From the NCBI GenBank assembly GCA_004802725.1, contig SGPM01000527.1, forward strand, positions 1 through 13,620: a stretch of DNA of 13,620 nucleotides, given 5' to 3'. A program made the position numbers and the translations under genes. How positions within the stretch are numbered: position 1 is the stretch's first letter; each line of letters opens with the position of its first letter. Of this stretch, positions 1-8,603 are shown in pieces. The notes beneath the pieces are model-generated. The model saw only the letters and a list, made by a program, of their open reading frames with translations. It was not told the origin of the DNA and made no database searches. This DNA is from Antrodiella citrinella. Its lineage: Eukaryota > Basidiomycota > Agaricomycetes > Polyporales > Steccherinaceae.

Positions 1-564
1 TGCTATTGAGCTTTTGTGACTCTAGATACTTGTCAGTGGGGCTTTTATTACTACTTACTCAGATTCCTCGAGCTCTCTTTCCCGGCCTTGTTATCCTACT
101 ATGTCATGAAAGCAATGTATATTCGTTTTGCGTCTGTGAAAAGTACAAAGTGGTGCGAGGAAGTCTATGTAGTACTACGGTACGCGGTTCGTTCGCGGTT
201 GAAATTTTGAAAATGTGCCACTAAGTGCCAGCGGCGGCAATTGCCGGTGGCCGGGGTTCGATTCCACCTTGAAGCACACCCTTTTTCAACATTTATTTCT
301 GCCTCTTTTGACACTTCTATCATACAAAGGATGTATTTGGCCGCACTTTCATGTCATTTTTGTATTTTTAAGTGTCTGTATGGTCTCAAAAACACGCTTG
401 GTGAAGTCGGGTGTCGGGCGCTTATAGGATCTCCTCCGCCTGCACGTATTCCTCATCCTGCGGCGTTATCTCAGCATTCTGCTTGGTCGACACGACATTG
501 CAACACACTTATGATCAATACCTGTCCTTCAAAACGGAATTGAATAGGTCTCGACATTGACGTG
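1..564. other. Region without a recognisable gene
   Basis: Short overlapping open frames exist on both strands, but none exceeds about 100 codons, shows a recognisable domain, or can be joined convincingly by short introns. The stretch precedes the first RPB1-like codons near 565. The only local signal of note is a perfect B-box-like 11-mer at 255-265, followed by a run of T at about 280-284. It is most likely intergenic or old repeat sequence. Confidence 0.5.
255..265 (+). promoter_or_regulatory. Isolated tRNA B-box-like motif
   Basis: GGTTCGATTCC matches the RNA polymerase III internal B-box consensus (T-loop of a tRNA). A T5 run lies 15-20 bases downstream, as in a Pol III terminator. The flanking 5-base arms pair poorly (CGGGG against CCACC), no good A box is visible at the usual distance upstream, and no matching acceptor stem can be found. 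It may be the remnant of a tRNA-derived SINE or tRNA pseudogene, or chance. Confidence 0.2.
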
Positions 565-1219
565 TCCTCAGTGTTCCGAATGTCTTGATCTTTCCGTGAC
601 CCCGCTGTCACGGTACAGCACCGATTACGATGGTGGTGGAAATGAACATACAGTAAGCATTCTTCGTGCTTGTTTGGGTCAACGCGTCTCACATCCACTT
701 CCTGCAGTGTCCCTCAAAGTGAAGAAACTCGTGCCGAGCTTAGCCAAATTGCATGGGTGCCGCGGCAGGTTTGTATTCAAGTTGTGTGCTTCATCATGAT
801 GCACAGACCCAGGCTGATGCGAAAGTCATGCACTAGATCATCTCACCTCAGGCCAACAAGCTGGTCATGGGTATCGTGCAGGATACGCTTTGTGGTGTCA
901 GGAAGTTCACCCTTCGTGACCGCTTCCTGGATTGGAACCAAGTCCAGAACATCTTTCTGTGGGTTCCTGACTGGGACGGGTCAATACCAATTCCCGCGAT
1001 CATCAAGCCCAAACCATTGTGGACGGGGACACAGCTCTTGTCGATGTGTATTCCCCGTGGCATCAGCATCCACCGGTCACCCGATCCCAAGTCGTCGAAC
1101 CCTGTGTTCGATGATGGTGTCTGATCGAGAATAGCGAGATCATCTTCGGTATTATCGATGTCGGTGTGGTCGTCAACTACTGGCTATTCCACAACGGATT
1201 CTCCATCGGTATCGGCGAC
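565..1219 (+). pseudogene. RPB1 block 1: degraded active-site segment
   Basis: The segment begins with a corrupted LDLSVTP stretch and the metal-binding region. There the universal NADFDGDEMN motif is reduced to a TDYDGG-like form, with a frameshift before EMN. An intron follows (about 652-709), then the PQSEETRAELSQIAWVPRQ stretch, a second intron (769-836), and a long readable exon containing [18 protein letters not shown] and [11 protein letters not shown] one-base loss near 1118 shifts frame just after NPVFDDG. About 30 residues are then missing between GIIDVG and VVNYWLFHNGFSIGIGD. The block ends at an abrupt in-frame junction to block 2. Confidence 0.8.
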
Positions 1220-1951
1220 GGTCTCAAGCTGTTCGTACAGTACAAGAGGTTGAAGGACGAGGACGAGGTATGTAGCTCCTGCGAGGATGAGGACGTGACT
1301 GATCACAGAGTTACTACTTTCAGGAGTCAAAGTCACTTCAACCAGACAAGCGTTTGTTTCCTCCACATGAGGTTTATACCACTTTGAAGAAGATCTCAGA
1401 CTCCGATCTTCACCTCCTTGGCCTTTCCGACGAGTACGCTTGCCCAGAATGGATGATTCTCACGGTGATGCCTGTACCACCACCTCCTGTTTGTCCCAGT
1501 ATAGCAGTCGATGGCGGTGCCATGCGCAGCGAGGATGATTTGACCTACAAGCTCGGTGACATCATCAAAGCCTCGGCAAATGTCCTTCGTTGTGAGCAGG
1601 AGGGTGCTCCGGCCCACGTAATCACAGAGTTTGAGCAGCTGCTTCAGGTGCGTTAGTCGAGCTCGGATTCGTGGTGATTTGACCACTTATCTTGCCACAA
1701 ACAGTTCCATGTAGCGACCTACATGGATAATGATATCGCTGGTATTCCTCAGGCATTGCAAAAGTCTGGTCGACCCGTCAAGGCCATTCGTGCTCGCCTC
1801 AAAGGCAAGGAGGGTCGTCTGCGTGGAAACTTGATAGGAAAGCGAGTCGAGTTCTCAGCCCGTACGGTCATCACCGGTGACCCGAATCTAGAATTGGATG
1901 AGGTTGGAGTTCCTAGAAGCATAGCGATGAATTTGACATACCCTGAACGCG
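1220..1951 (+). pseudogene. RPB1 block 2: more N-terminal segment displaced downstream
   Basis: It reads from GLKLFVQYKRLKDEDE through an intron (1268-1323) to [20 protein letters not shown] and [14 protein letters not shown]. The frame continues over [17 protein letters not shown] to EQLLQ, an intron (1648-1704), then [34 protein letters not shown] and [19 protein letters not shown], ending at MNLTYPER. Apart from the introns the frame stays open. Substitutions at conserved sites include Cys for Arg before the proline-rich loop's second half (PPPVCP) and [10 protein letters not shown] for the usual KRVDFSARTV. In an intact RPB1 this block precedes block 1 by more than 100 residues. Confidence 0.85.
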
Positions 1952-1990
1952 GTGAGCACCGTAGCTCAATCTTGCTCGTGATCAGAACAG

Positions 1991-2893
1991 TCAGTACATG
2001 CAGAAGAATCTCAAGGAGGACAACAACGTCAAGCAGATAGTGGTCGCCGGTTCCAAGGGTTCGTTCATCAACATCTTGCAGATGTCTGTCTGTGTGGGTC
2101 AGCAGATCGTGGAAGGTCGTCGTATCCCCTTCAGTTTCTGCCATTGCACTCTCCCCCATTTCACCAAGGATGACTTCAGTCCGGAGGTGCGCGGGTTCGT
2201 CGAGAACTCTTGCGGCGTCATGCCGCGCAAGTATGAGTTCTTCTTCCACGTGACGGCTGGTGGTGAGGGTCTCATTGATACCGCTGTCAGGACTGCCGAA
2301 GACTGGTTACATTCAGCGTCGTTTGGTCGAGGCTTTGGAGGATGTTATGGTTTGCTATGATGGCACGATCCGGAACTCCCTAAGAGATCTCATCCAGTTC
2401 GTGTATGGAGAGGACGGCATGGATGGTGCCTTCATTGAACGTCAAAGCATTGAGACGTTTGCGCTCAACCATCGCGATTTTGAGCACGACTACCGCGTAG
2501 ACGTCACCGATCCAACTGGTGGCTTCTGCCCAGTGTTCTGCAAGTCGGGTTGGACGATTCTTCCCCAGACCTTCAAAACAAGCTGGACGAAGAGTTTACC
2601 CAACTCACCGAGGACCGGACTCTGCTACGATTTACGAGGCTTCATTTTCCTTCGTCAGGACCCTTCCACACCCCGCTACCTCCCTGTCAACCTGCATCGC
2701 GTTGTCCAGAACACCATCCAGATCTTCCACATCGACCGACGGAAATCCAACGATCTCGAGCCTGCCTACATCATTGACTCCGTTCGAGAGCTTTGTGAAC
2801 GGCTTGTCGTTGTTCGTGGTACTGACTTCCTCAGTAGGGAAGCTCTCACCAACGCTACACTCCTCTTCCACATGCATCTTCGTGTGACCTTAG
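1991..2893 (+). pseudogene. RPB1 block 3: bridge helix/trigger loop segment with frameshifts
   Basis: The block starts after an intron-like acceptor at 1990 with [15 protein letters not shown] and GSKGSFINI, and passes through [21 protein letters not shown]. It reaches [17 protein letters not shown], where polymerases normally have [18 protein letters not shown] one-base insertion near 2300 separates this from [20 protein letters not shown]. Further single-base changes near 2530 and 2630 break GGFCP/VLQVGLDDSS and the stretch before FIFLRQDPSTPRYLPVNLH. The last clear match is LSREALTNATLLFHMHLR. Confidence 0.85.
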
Positions 2894-2940
2894 CAACGCA
2901 CCGGGTCTTGCATACCACCACACATGGAATATTTCAGGAG

Positions 2941-3075
2941 TGATGGGTATGTACGAGGTTCTGCCAGGTCCTGGCGCAGCGCGGCCTCCTTGATGTATCT
3001 TTATCCGCTTGAGACTTGGTCAGATCTGGTGAATATGAATCTCATTCTGCTCAAAAGTAACACTACTGCGTAAAC
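2941..3075. other. Gap between RPB1 pseudogene and convergent oxygenase gene
   Basis: This is the 3' flank shared by the end of the RPB1-like sequence (+) and the end of the oxygenase gene (-). It holds no open frame of note. No canonical AATAAA is seen on the minus strand immediately after the stop, which is not unusual in fungi. Confidence 0.4.
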
Positions 3076-6000
3076 CTATTGCATAAAAAGATTAAGGGCC
3101 CAGCCATTTCTATTGTTGTGCCATCCTTTGTGCGCCTGATCAGTATGCAGTACCAATGATCCTCTTTCACCTGAATAATGCAAGTTAAAGTGCGTGATAC
3201 TCCTGGAACGAAAGACCACAAAATCTCCATCACGCAAAGGCAAGACAAACCCTGGCTCCACCAAACATAACTCTGATCCAGTATAGTTACCAAAAGACAA
3301 GACAAGGCAATGATCAGAATCTCCTTGGTCCCTGTGGCCCTGAGTGCAAACGTTCATGTTGAGAACAAATCCGGAGAAAGGGTATGCTGGACTGTGTTCA
3401 TAATATGGGGAGGACTCGCAAGTGACCTTGATTGTATGATAAACCGTTGGCAGATGGTTTTTCATCTATCTCAATTGTTAGTGAGAGAGCTGAATATTCG
3501 GGTCGGACTGTACACACCGTGTTTTCAATGTACGCAAAAAGGCGACGATATGACTGACACAGTCGAATGTACACGTCTGTGTTTTTGAGACGCTCGAGAG
3601 GAGGATAAGGGACCATTTGTGCTAACTGCAGAGTAGCATGCTTGTCGTTTCTTGACCTCTTCTCCGGATTGAACAGCAAGGCTGGATGGATATCGAGCCT
3701 GAATTCTTCTCCCTGTAATAGTGTTGAGTACATTCAAGACATACTAGAGAAGAGGATCTGAACGCACTCTAGTGCCGTGCCGCGCATACGTACACTCAAA
3801 ATGCAAGCCGTACCACTTGTGGTTGGGTTCAGCGGAACTCATAGGACAGATCCGACAGTCCGCATCAAAGACAGTCATGACTGCTTTGATGTCTGCTAAG
3901 ATGTCTCTGCGGATGTCCCGAGGAAGAGACCCGCTAATGAACGCAAGAATGTCTCCGGTCACGTCGTAGATAAAAAGCTCCCTTCTATCATTAATCGAGA
4001 ACATTAGTGGACATTCAGAACAGAACAAGATCTCACTAACTCGTCAAAGACAGGTGTCTCGATTCGAAGATACGAGTTTTCAGTCTTCACGCCGTTGTCA
4101 GGGTAGAAGTGCTCCAACTGACTCGAGTTGAGTAGAGAACTTGCATAAGATGAGAGTACTTACCGTTTCAGCAAGAGCCTTGATGTCTGCAACAGACACC
4201 GCCCTCTCTGCATAGTCTCTTTGATCTGCAGTCCAAGGATCTCGTGTGAGTTTGCCTTTAACAGTCTTATTGACAGCGAATGGCTGGTTTCGATTCGTGG
4301 GGGCCTTTGGATTGAAGTTCGTAGAAAAAGAGATGAAGTTCTCGTGCGACGGACATGGGTATCCAATAGGAGATTTTGTAGTGTCCTGGAGCTGGCAAGT
4401 AGAAGCACCATGAGCAGGAGGGGTTGGAAAATCTTCGAGATCGAGGTAATCCGATGTGAAACTCATGGTTTGAGTAAGTGTCTCAACCGGTGCACGCTCC
4501 TGGCTTGACAGGACCTCATAGCAAGGTTCCCAATCCTTTTTGTCCCTCAGGATGAGCGTGAAAGAGCTGTGCTGATGAGCATACAATCCTCAAATGTGAT
4601 CGCATGGATGAGGTGATACTTACTTGATCTTAAAGCCTGTGAACCATTTGTCTGTTGCGTCCAGGTCACAGCAGTCAATGTTAGGGAAAGCACCACTTTC
4701 TACGTCGCTGGCAAACAAGTTTTGCAGACTGAGTGGGAACCTTTTCCGTAGAAAAGCTAAGGTGGGGATCAGCGAAGATTTTATGCGATCTCCTTGATCT
4801 TTTCCTACAGACAGCTTTGAGGCAACACGTACTCTGTATTGTAGATCAGCTCACCTGTGGTTGTTGGATTCCTCATCATTTGACAGAGACACGTTAACGG
4901 CCAAGAGCCTGCAACGATCATTTCACGACATGCAGATGTGGTAGATGCAAGCAAGAGGAGGTGGAATCCTCCTGTATACCATGTAAGCTTGTGTCCACAC
5001 TACATATCCTTGAAAAGAGTACGCACCAGCAGCAATGACAGTAGCATACTTTGTACCATGCTCAATGTAGTCATTGAATAAAGTAAAAGTCAGTGATTCA
5101 GCCTGTTCTGCGGTCAAGCCTGGTAAGATGTCTCGCTCGTATACATCATCCCGATCCATGCCTTGTTTTTGACGTCTAGAGTTCTTTGTAAGTCGATTCC
5201 GAACATGCAAGTCAGCTTTGCAAAACTCACACATTGAACATAGCAGCAAGGCGCACACATCCTACTGCATAGGCAAACCTGCCAACCTCCCTAGCAGAAT
5301 CTAACCGCTGCACTTGCAACACCGTATCTGACAACGTCTGAGCTTCACCTCCGTGGCCCAGTGCATACCCCTTCAAAAGAGAGTCGAAGGATTTTAGATA
5401 TTGTTTTGCTAAGGGGGAATCCAGCTGCACCAGCTTCGACGAACAAAGAGCAGAGATAATATTGTTGGCTATGGGGTTCCTGTGCATAGGGGCTTCAGTA
5501 TGACCCATCGAGTTTGGTTCATACTCGTCAGCCCGCTTCTTTGCTCGTGTCGGCTCATTGCAACCGCGTCCGTCTCGGGTCTTTTGTTGACCTCGGCCGC
5601 CTTGCTGAGAATCCTTGGACTGTCCAGTTCGCCCCGTGGTGGGTTTATCGTAAGGCCTACCAGGCTCGTAATCTCCATCCTTGTCCTCGTCGTTACCACC
5701 GTCGTATTCGTCATTGTAATCATACATCTCATCATCATATTGCTCATCCTCGTCGTAACTGACTACAGAGTCAGCATTTTTGCCAGAAGGTGAAGGTCCC
5801 GTTGCGAGGGTGGGGGGATGTAGTGCGGGAGAGTGTGCAGACAGAGATGGGTGAACAGATGAATGACAAGATGAACTGGGGAGTTGCTGTGCCGCGAACA
5901 ACTCGGAGAGCGCAGGGGAGGAGAGCGCAGGGGACGGATGTCTTGACGAGGGTATCGATCTATGTGATGACAACGGGGATGGCTGATAGACCAATGGAGA

Positions 6001-6702
6001 TGCTTGACGGGATGTGTACGGAGATGTGTGACGGGATGCGTATGGAGATGCGTATGGAGATGCGTACAGAGATGTGTGACGGGATGAGTACAGAGATGCG
6101 TATGGAGATGCTTGACGGGATGCGTATGGAGACGCATGACGGGACGTTCGAAGATACGGCGATTGTGATGAGACAGGGCCGGGGGACTGTGGACGTGGCA
6201 GAAACAGCGACAAAGAATGCGGCGAGAACAAGGAAGACAGTGGTGGTAGGGCAGAAGACGATTCTGTGGGTGTAGTTTGCGGCAGCATAGATGGGGTGAG
6301 TGAAATTGGTGCAGCGATGAATGGTGATGTGGCAGACTGAGCAGGCGCCGACCAAGGAGAAGACAATGAGACTCTCGTACCAGGCGAGGGATACTATAGA
6401 GCAGACATCTGAGATTGCTCACAATACAGGGCTCAAGTACGCACCTGGTTCGTGAACTCGGGATCATCTATGTCCATCTCTTGTGTCTGAGCACCGGGAA
6501 ATGGAGGTCGTCCACATTCACGGACCTGGGAAAGAAGGGTGTTGACTCTCTCCATTCCAGCATGAGGAGGCAGCATATCCTGGGCCACAGAGACAGAGAG
6601 CTCTCCAAAGCCTCCATCCTGTATGTGTTGAAGCAAACGGGCAAGGTCTTCACTGGGAAGATGAAGTGAGACCTTTACCAGGCCAGAGTTAATGAACGCC
6701 AT
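3076..6702 (-). CDS. Ten-exon gene with C-terminal 2OG-Fe(II) oxygenase domain
   Basis: Deduced exons on the minus strand are 6702-6445, 6393-5231, 5175-5027, 4971-4855, 4804-4624, 4566-4164, 4117-4041, 3984-3768, 3712-3518 and 3465-3076. All introns are 46-57 bp with GT donors and AG acceptors. The exons sum to 3150 bases, an open frame of 1049 residues. Residues 1-86 are of unknown type. Residues about 87-290 are Ser/Pro-rich with tetrapeptide repeats, then acidic and basic low-complexity stretches run to about 400. The C-terminus is a double-stranded beta-helix oxygenase: HRD (His964, Asp966) and His1012 in SRSITHFNLH fit the Fe(II) facial triad, and Arg1021 in GERGSLVLHTD fits 2-oxoglutarate binding. 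Similar proteins are abundant in Agaricomycetes. The pattern is related to TET/JBP or prolyl-hydroxylase-like enzymes, so nucleic acid or protein substrates are both possible. No stop or frameshift was seen. The start is supported by an in-frame TGA upstream with no ATG between. Confidence 0.75.
5999..6154 (-). repeat. 12-bp tandem repeat (about 13 units) coding tetrapeptides
   Basis: On the plus strand the units follow a GATGNGTAYGGA-like pattern in 12-base steps starting at 5999, 6011, 6023, 6035 and so on to about 6154. They lie inside exon 2 of the oxygenase gene, where they encode tetrapeptides of the form (P/R/L)(Y/H/Q)(A/T/S)S, such as PYAS, RHTS and RQAS. Because the unit length is a multiple of three, copy-number change keeps the frame, and it also leaves artificial open frames on the other strand. 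The repeat forms a Ser/Tyr/Pro-rich, probably disordered linker. Confidence 0.85.
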
Positions 6703-7026
6703 AAAATGTCTGGAGGTACGACACGGTGAGTCAGAAAATTTGTGTACACTCCCTGACCATGCTTACCTCGGAAGGACACTGTAAGAGATTGTCGATAAAG
6801 AGTACTGTTGTTGTCGACGTCGAGATCTTGAGGTTGAGACTGATCAATCACCGCTGATCGATGATCGCCAGAATTTCGTGAGGTCTGAAAATGTCACAAA
6901 AACAAACCATTTGGAGACTGTGGAAAAGTTTGTTTCGAAACACTGGATAGATTGAAAAAGTGACAGTAATGACACGAGTCCGTCAGACCATGAAACGTAG
7001 AGTGTGGCTATGGTACGACAACGAGT
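6703..7026. promoter_or_regulatory. Upstream region of oxygenase gene with probable 5' UTR intron
   Basis: On the minus strand a donor GTAAGC at 6766 and an acceptor CTCCAG ending at 6710 bound a 57-bp intron with a CTGAC branch-like motif. Reading the flanking exon into the ATG at 6702 meets an in-frame TGA with no ATG after it, so the intron most simply lies in the 5' UTR. The rest (6767-7026) carries no clear coding. It should contain the promoter, and it ends at the 3' end of the decayed F-box-like gene on the same strand. Confidence 0.4.
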
Positions 7027-8150
7027 TCAGTGGTGATCCCCGCCCTCCATCCTCCTCGCCGTCTTGCCCTGCTCGTCGTGTCGCGGTCGCAGCTCCGCCT
7101 CGTGCCAGCTTCGCATTGCATCCTCCTCCTTCGCATCAACGCATGTTGAAGATTGAAACAATTCACGGACAGACTCATTGTCGTTTGGATCATTCGGAAG
7201 AGCGAGCCCATTGGAAAGGAGCTACAACCGTACTGGCTTGAATGTCCTGAGTACATCTGTTGATGACACGGGAGTTGAATGTAGTGTCGAGCCATCAGGA
7301 GGATGGTATGCAGCCGCGGGAAGAACAACGCGGCGAAACTGGCCTGGGACGTGGAAATTGGGAGCTTGGATGGGAGGAGCGGCTTGGAGCCGAGCGTTTC
7401 GGGGAAGCCTTCGGCGGCGTGGCCTTTGAGGTGCATCCGCAATGCGAGCTTGTTCCAGAAGGCTTTGGGGAAGAGGGAGATGTTGTCGACGCAGATTGTG
7501 CGGATGTCGTTCGGCAGGAATTCGGTGCAGAGCTGTTCGGTGGCCTTGACGATGCCCGTCTGGTGGCGCACGTCGAGGGACAACGTGAGGTTCGCGGGAG
7601 TGGCTTTAGCGGTGAATGCGCGGATGGAAGTCCACCCGTGAAGTGTGATGAAGATGCTGCCAGTATAGCTGTCTTTCCGCGTGATCGCCACGCTTTTGAG
7701 CGGCGTGCGCGACATCTCCAGTCTCGTCGAGAGGACAGTGAAGGCGTCCCCATCCACCGTGAAGGAAACTGACGTGTCGTGAGGGATGGAAATGCAGTCC
7801 AGAAGGTTGGTGCAGTATTTGGCGGAAGCATCAATACGCAGAGATCGCAGTGCTGACAGCTTGATGGGCGGAGAAGCGCGGCACTCGGCCTGGTTCGACG
7901 CGAAGAAGTCGACCGTCAGACTTTGCAGCAGAGGCATTGTCTGCAACACCCGCACGAGTTGCGTCACGGTAAATCCGGCTGCACCAGCTGGCTGTGTATC
8001 GTGTATGTCGACGTGGGTCAGAGACGGACGCAAAGTGGTGTCCGTCCATTGGAAGTTGGCCCCCTCGTGTTGGAGATGTCGAAGAAATCAGCGGCGTGCA
8101 ACAAAGAATTTTGTACGACTCACCAACTCTTGCTTGTCCGTCAAAATATC
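7027..8150 (-). pseudogene. Decayed F-box/LRR-like protein gene
   Basis: From about 8085 the minus strand reads NFQWTDTTLRPSLTHV and continues open for about 240 residues, with repeating leucine-rich segments such as MPLLQSLTVDFF and LSALRSLRIDA and ending near FFPRLHTIL. This style is typical of the large agaricomycete family of F-box-like, leucine-rich hypothetical proteins. Near 7300 the frame breaks. The continuation is readable only by changing frame three times (DGSTLHSTP, then INRCTQDIQAS, then LSNGLALPND to a TGA at 7027-7029). No N-terminal F-box could be found: upstream of 8085 the frame meets a stop and only a short unrelated open piece (8100-8150) is present. I call it a truncated, frameshifted pseudogene. 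A mis-spliced but functional gene is less likely, because the shifts are too close together for introns. The family assignment is tentative. Confidence 0.55.
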
Positions 8151-8361
8151 AACCTCTGAAAACTGGCTAATAAGGCCGTCCTCTTAATCCACCACACCCT
8201 CCTTAAACCTCTCGCTGGTGTCGCTGGTGTGTTCGAGGTGAAATGAAAAGACGTGTTTGAGGGCTGTGTACATGAGTTAAAAGGAGAGGTATCGAGAGAC
8301 GCGAAAAGGTGGAAAGTGCGCTATGCAGGGCTCAACCCCTTTGTGAATGATCAGACCAGGC
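8151..8361. other. Gap between F-box-like pseudogene and foldback element
   Basis: No gene is seen. A perfect 9-bp direct duplication (TCGCTGGTG, 8212-8229) is the only visible structure. Together with 8472-8603, this is non-coding sequence flanking the inverted repeat. Confidence 0.4.
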
Positions 8362-8471
8362 AGAACCGAGAGAGCGGTTCATTTTAGTGACTGCCCGATT
8401 GGGATGAGTTTAAGGAAACTCAAATGTCACCGAGAAAGGCAGTCACTAAAATGAACCGCTCTCTCGGTTCT
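8362..8471. repeat. Foldback inverted repeat with 34-bp perfect arms
   Basis: Bases 8362-8395 are the exact reverse complement of 8438-8471. The 42-base spacer between them contains a second small hairpin, GAGTTT (8406-8411) and AAACTC (8416-8421) around the loop AAGG. One strand could fold into a long hairpin. It resembles a MITE or foldback element, or a hairpin small-RNA precursor. Pairing stops sharply at both ends of the arms. No coding frame explains it. Confidence 0.9.
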
Positions 8472-8603
8472 CCTGCTGATGCAACTGGCATTTCACGTTC
8501 AACTTTCAACTATCATCCACAAATCCGACCAGTTCCTTGTATGTTCCATTCAAACTCTTTGGTATTATTCAGTTCCTCATTTGATAGCTCTGTGTTCTTT
8601 CAG

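Larger units (their letters stand above)
565..2940 (+). pseudogene. Scrambled pseudogene of RNA polymerase II largest subunit (RPB1)
   Basis: RPB1 is the catalytic subunit of RNA polymerase II. Long stretches here read as a fungal RPB1, but the segments are out of order: residues that in an intact protein lie at roughly 480-700 come first (565-1219), then those at roughly 200-350 (1220-1951), then those at roughly 730-1050 (1991-2893). Introns are kept (for example 769-836, 1268-1323 and 1648-1704), so this is a DNA-level copy and not a retrocopy. Frameshifts are visible near 618-625, 1118, 2300, 2530 and 2630. The N-terminal zinc region, the C-terminal third and the heptad CTD are absent. 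After about 2893 the RPB1 match fades into unrelated sequence. It cannot encode a working polymerase. An assembly error that reordered segments is an alternative, but it would not explain the frameshifts. Confidence 0.85.

Noticed and set aside
195..275. Possible tRNA gene around the B-box motif
   Set aside because: The T-arm stem has two mismatches out of five, no acceptor stem can be paired and no good A box is seen.
565..2940. RPB1-like sequence as a processed (retro) pseudogene
   Set aside because: Several short introns with splice signals remain in place, so it derives from genomic DNA.
5790..6275. Plus-strand open frame rich in Met/Glu over the repeat
   Set aside because: It is the antisense shadow of the 12-bp repeat; there is no splice context or domain.
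5763..6467. Long minus-strand open frame of 234 codons rich in His/Thr/Leu
   Set aside because: It is the shifted frame of exon 2 of the oxygenase gene; the 12-bp repeat keeps several frames open at once.
7260..7772. Plus-strand 170-codon open frame
   Set aside because: It is antisense to the F-box/LRR-like sequence, whose minus-strand reading gives recognisable leucine-rich segments.
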